A DNA stretch of 7,748 bases from an uncultured Methylococcaceae bacterium (GTDB lineage Bacteria > Pseudomonadota > Gammaproteobacteria > Methylococcales > Methylococcaceae): assembly GCA_903910005.1 (NCBI GenBank), contig CAIVXW010000403.1:1-7748 (forward strand), read 5' to 3'. Position numbers and translations under genes: made by a program. Numbering within the stretch: position 1 is the first letter of the stretch; each line of letters begins with the position of its first letter. The notes under the pieces were generated by a model. That model searched no databases and had not been told where the DNA came from. It worked only from the letters and a program-made list of their open reading frames with translations. Below are positions 6,362 to 7,748 of this stretch, piece by piece.

Positions 6362-7687
6362 GTGACCCCGATGAAACCGTCCCGCTTTCGTTCCGAACCC
6401 GTTTCCACTCCCGGCCTGCCACCGGGGATTCCCTTCATCATCGGCAACGAGGCGGCCGAGCGGTTCAGTTATTACGGTATGCGGGCGGTGCTGGTGGTTT
6501 ACATGAGCCAGTATCTGACCGGTGACGGCGGAACCCCCGACCCCATGACGCCGGAGCAGGCCAAGGCCCATTTTCACCTGTTTGTGTCAGCGGCTTATTT
6601 CACCCCCCTGCTGGGGGCGTTGCTGTCCGACATCTGGCTTGGCAAATACCGGACCATCCTGAGCCTTTCCCTGCTGTACTGTCTGGGACATCTGGTGCTG
6701 TCACTGGACGACACCCGCAGTGGGCTGATTTGGGGCCAGGCTTTGATCGCCCTGGGAGCCGGTGGCATCAAGCCGTGCGTTTCGGCTCACCTGGGCGATC
6801 AATTCGCCGCCGCCAATCGCCACCGTCTTGGCCGGGTATACGGCTGGTTTTACTGGGCCATCAATCTGGGAGCCTTTGCCGCCATGCTGGTGACACCGTG
6901 GCTGCTGGCGACCCGGGGACCCGGCTGGGCCTTCGGACTACCCGCCCTGCTGATGTTGCTGGCGGTAATCGTGTTCTGGCTGGGCCGGTATCGCTATGCC
7001 CACGTTGCCCCGATCGGGCCGCAGCGGTTCATGGAAACACTGCACCGGGACGGTGGACTGGCCTGTCTGCTGCGGCTTTCGCCCATTTACCTTTGTCTGG
7101 CCATCTTCTGGGCTTTGTTCGATCAGACCGGTTCGTCCTGGGTTCTGCAGGCGCGGGCGATGGATGGCCGGATTTTGGGCGTCACCCTACTGCCGTCGCA
7201 GATTCAGGCGGCCAATCCACTGCTGATCCTGCTGCTCACCCCGCTGTTCCATTACGGGCTTTATCCGGCTCTGGAACGCCATGTCCGGGTGACGGCGGTG
7301 GCAAAAATCAGCACAGGTATGCTGTTGGCCGCTGCATCCTTCGCCCTGGCCGGCTGGATTCAGGGCTGGATTGATACCGGGATCCGACCGTCCATCGGCT
7401 GGCAACTATTGGCATACCTGGTGCTGACCGCATCGGAGGTGATGGTGTCAGTGACCGGCCTGGAACTGGCGTATACCCAGGCACCCCGAGCCCTGAAATC
7501 GCTGGTGATGTCGCTGTTCATGGTTTCGGTGGCAATGGGCAACCTGCTGACCGCGCTGGTCAATCAGTCGATCCGCCCGGACGGAACCGGCTGGCTGCAG
7601 GGAGCGGGTTATTTCTGGTTTTTCGCCGGCCTCATGCTGCTGACTGCCCTGATTTTCACCGGGGTAGGGCACCGGGTCAGGGGGTAG
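6362..7687 (+). CDS. POT/PTR2-family (MFS) proton-coupled oligopeptide transporter
   Basis: This inner-membrane carrier is expected to import di- or tripeptides with protons. Family signatures are ExxERFSYYG (30-39; proton-coupling Glu30 and Glu33, Arg34), GALLSDIWLGKYRTI (85-99), GAGGIKPCVSAHLGDQF (132-148), the FYWAINLG helix (163-170), FWALFDQTGSSW (249-260) and the ASEVMVSVTGLELAYTQAPRALKS segment (357-380). About twelve hydrophobic helices can be counted. With 441 residues it is shorter than most bacterial members (about 490-500), and only about 30 residues separate helices 6 and 7, so the two extra helices of many bacterial POTs appear absent. The frame opens with GTG at 6362; ATG at 6371 is an equally good start (438 residues). 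Neither has a Shine-Dalgarno sequence. The TAG stop lies in GGGGTAG, directly before a heptamer array. Substrate specificity within the family cannot be read from the sequence. Confidence 0.93.
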   Translation: MTPMKPSRFRSEPVSTPGLPPGIPFIIGNEAAERFSYYGMRAVLVVYMSQYLTGDGGTPDPMTPEQAKAHFHLFVSAAYFTPLLGALLSDIWLGKYRTILSLSLLYCLGHLVLSLDDTRSGLIWGQALIALGAGGIKPCVSAHLGDQFAAANRHRLGRVYGWFYWAINLGAFAAMLVTPWLLATRGPGWAFGLPALLMLLAVIVFWLGRYRYAHVAPIGPQRFMETLHRDGGLACLLRLSPIYLCLAIFWALFDQTGSSWVLQARAMDGRILGVTLLPSQIQAANPLLILLLTPLFHYGLYPALERHVRVTAVAKISTGMLLAAASFALAGWIQGWIDTGIRPSIGWQLLAYLVLTASEVMVSVTGLELAYTQAPRALKSLVMSLFMVSVAMGNLLTALVNQSIRPDGTGWLQGAGYFWFFAGLMLLTALIFTGVGHRVRG

Positions 7688-7690
7688 GGG

Positions 7691-7748
<58 letters not shown>

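Noticed and set aside
5755..6525. 256-codon plus-strand frame running from the glycosyltransferase into the transporter start
   Set aside because: It is antisense to the TPR region and then overlaps the transporter in another frame; the product is low-complexity and unlike any family I know.
6730..7374. 214-codon plus-strand frame inside the transporter gene
   Set aside because: It is an alternative frame of a gene whose real frame carries every POT motif.

Overview
The window (about 7.7 kb) looks like chromosomal DNA of a high-GC proteobacterium, most likely a gammaproteobacterium. The evidence is the close resemblance of SucC and SucD to their E. coli counterparts (388 and 295 residues against 388 and 289, with all key residues present). 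Genus cannot be read from the sequence.

Layout from left to right. Positions 1-112 are sixteen consecutive in-register 7-bp repeats. They are followed by a small hairpin (111-129) and a larger palindrome (151-179) that forms the last codons and the stop codon of sucD. Three genes then lie on the minus strand, in transcription order: a 1305-residue TPR/SPINDLY-type glycosyltransferase (2290-6207), sucC (1038-2204) and sucD (154-1041). SucC and sucD overlap by the four bases ATGA. An 85-bp gap with a convincing promoter (exact TATAAT) separates the glycosyltransferase from sucC, so sucCD can be expressed on its own. A 154-bp divergent intergenic region (6208-6361) holds a G-rich tract and an imperfect inverted repeat. 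It leads into a plus-strand POT/PTR2-family transporter (6362-7687). Immediately after the transporter stop codon a second, different and perfect 7-bp tandem array begins and runs off the window end.

Functionally, sucCD encode the two subunits of succinyl-CoA synthetase (TCA cycle, substrate-level phosphorylation). The glycosyltransferase is probably a cytoplasmic protein-modifying enzyme, and the transporter is probably a proton-coupled peptide importer. Nothing in the sequence ties the three functions into one pathway; the arrangement looks like ordinary neighbourhood.

The most notable points are these. (1) The glycosyltransferase contains two complete TPR + GT41 modules in one polypeptide, offset by about 660 residues, both retaining the putative catalytic residues but differing around the nucleotide-sugar loop. 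(2) Heptanucleotide arrays bound the window on both sides. The right-hand repeat shares an exact 11-nt word with the palindrome that supplies the sucD stop codon, which suggests that this repeat family settles at gene ends. I see no defence system, CRISPR array, RNA gene or transposase.
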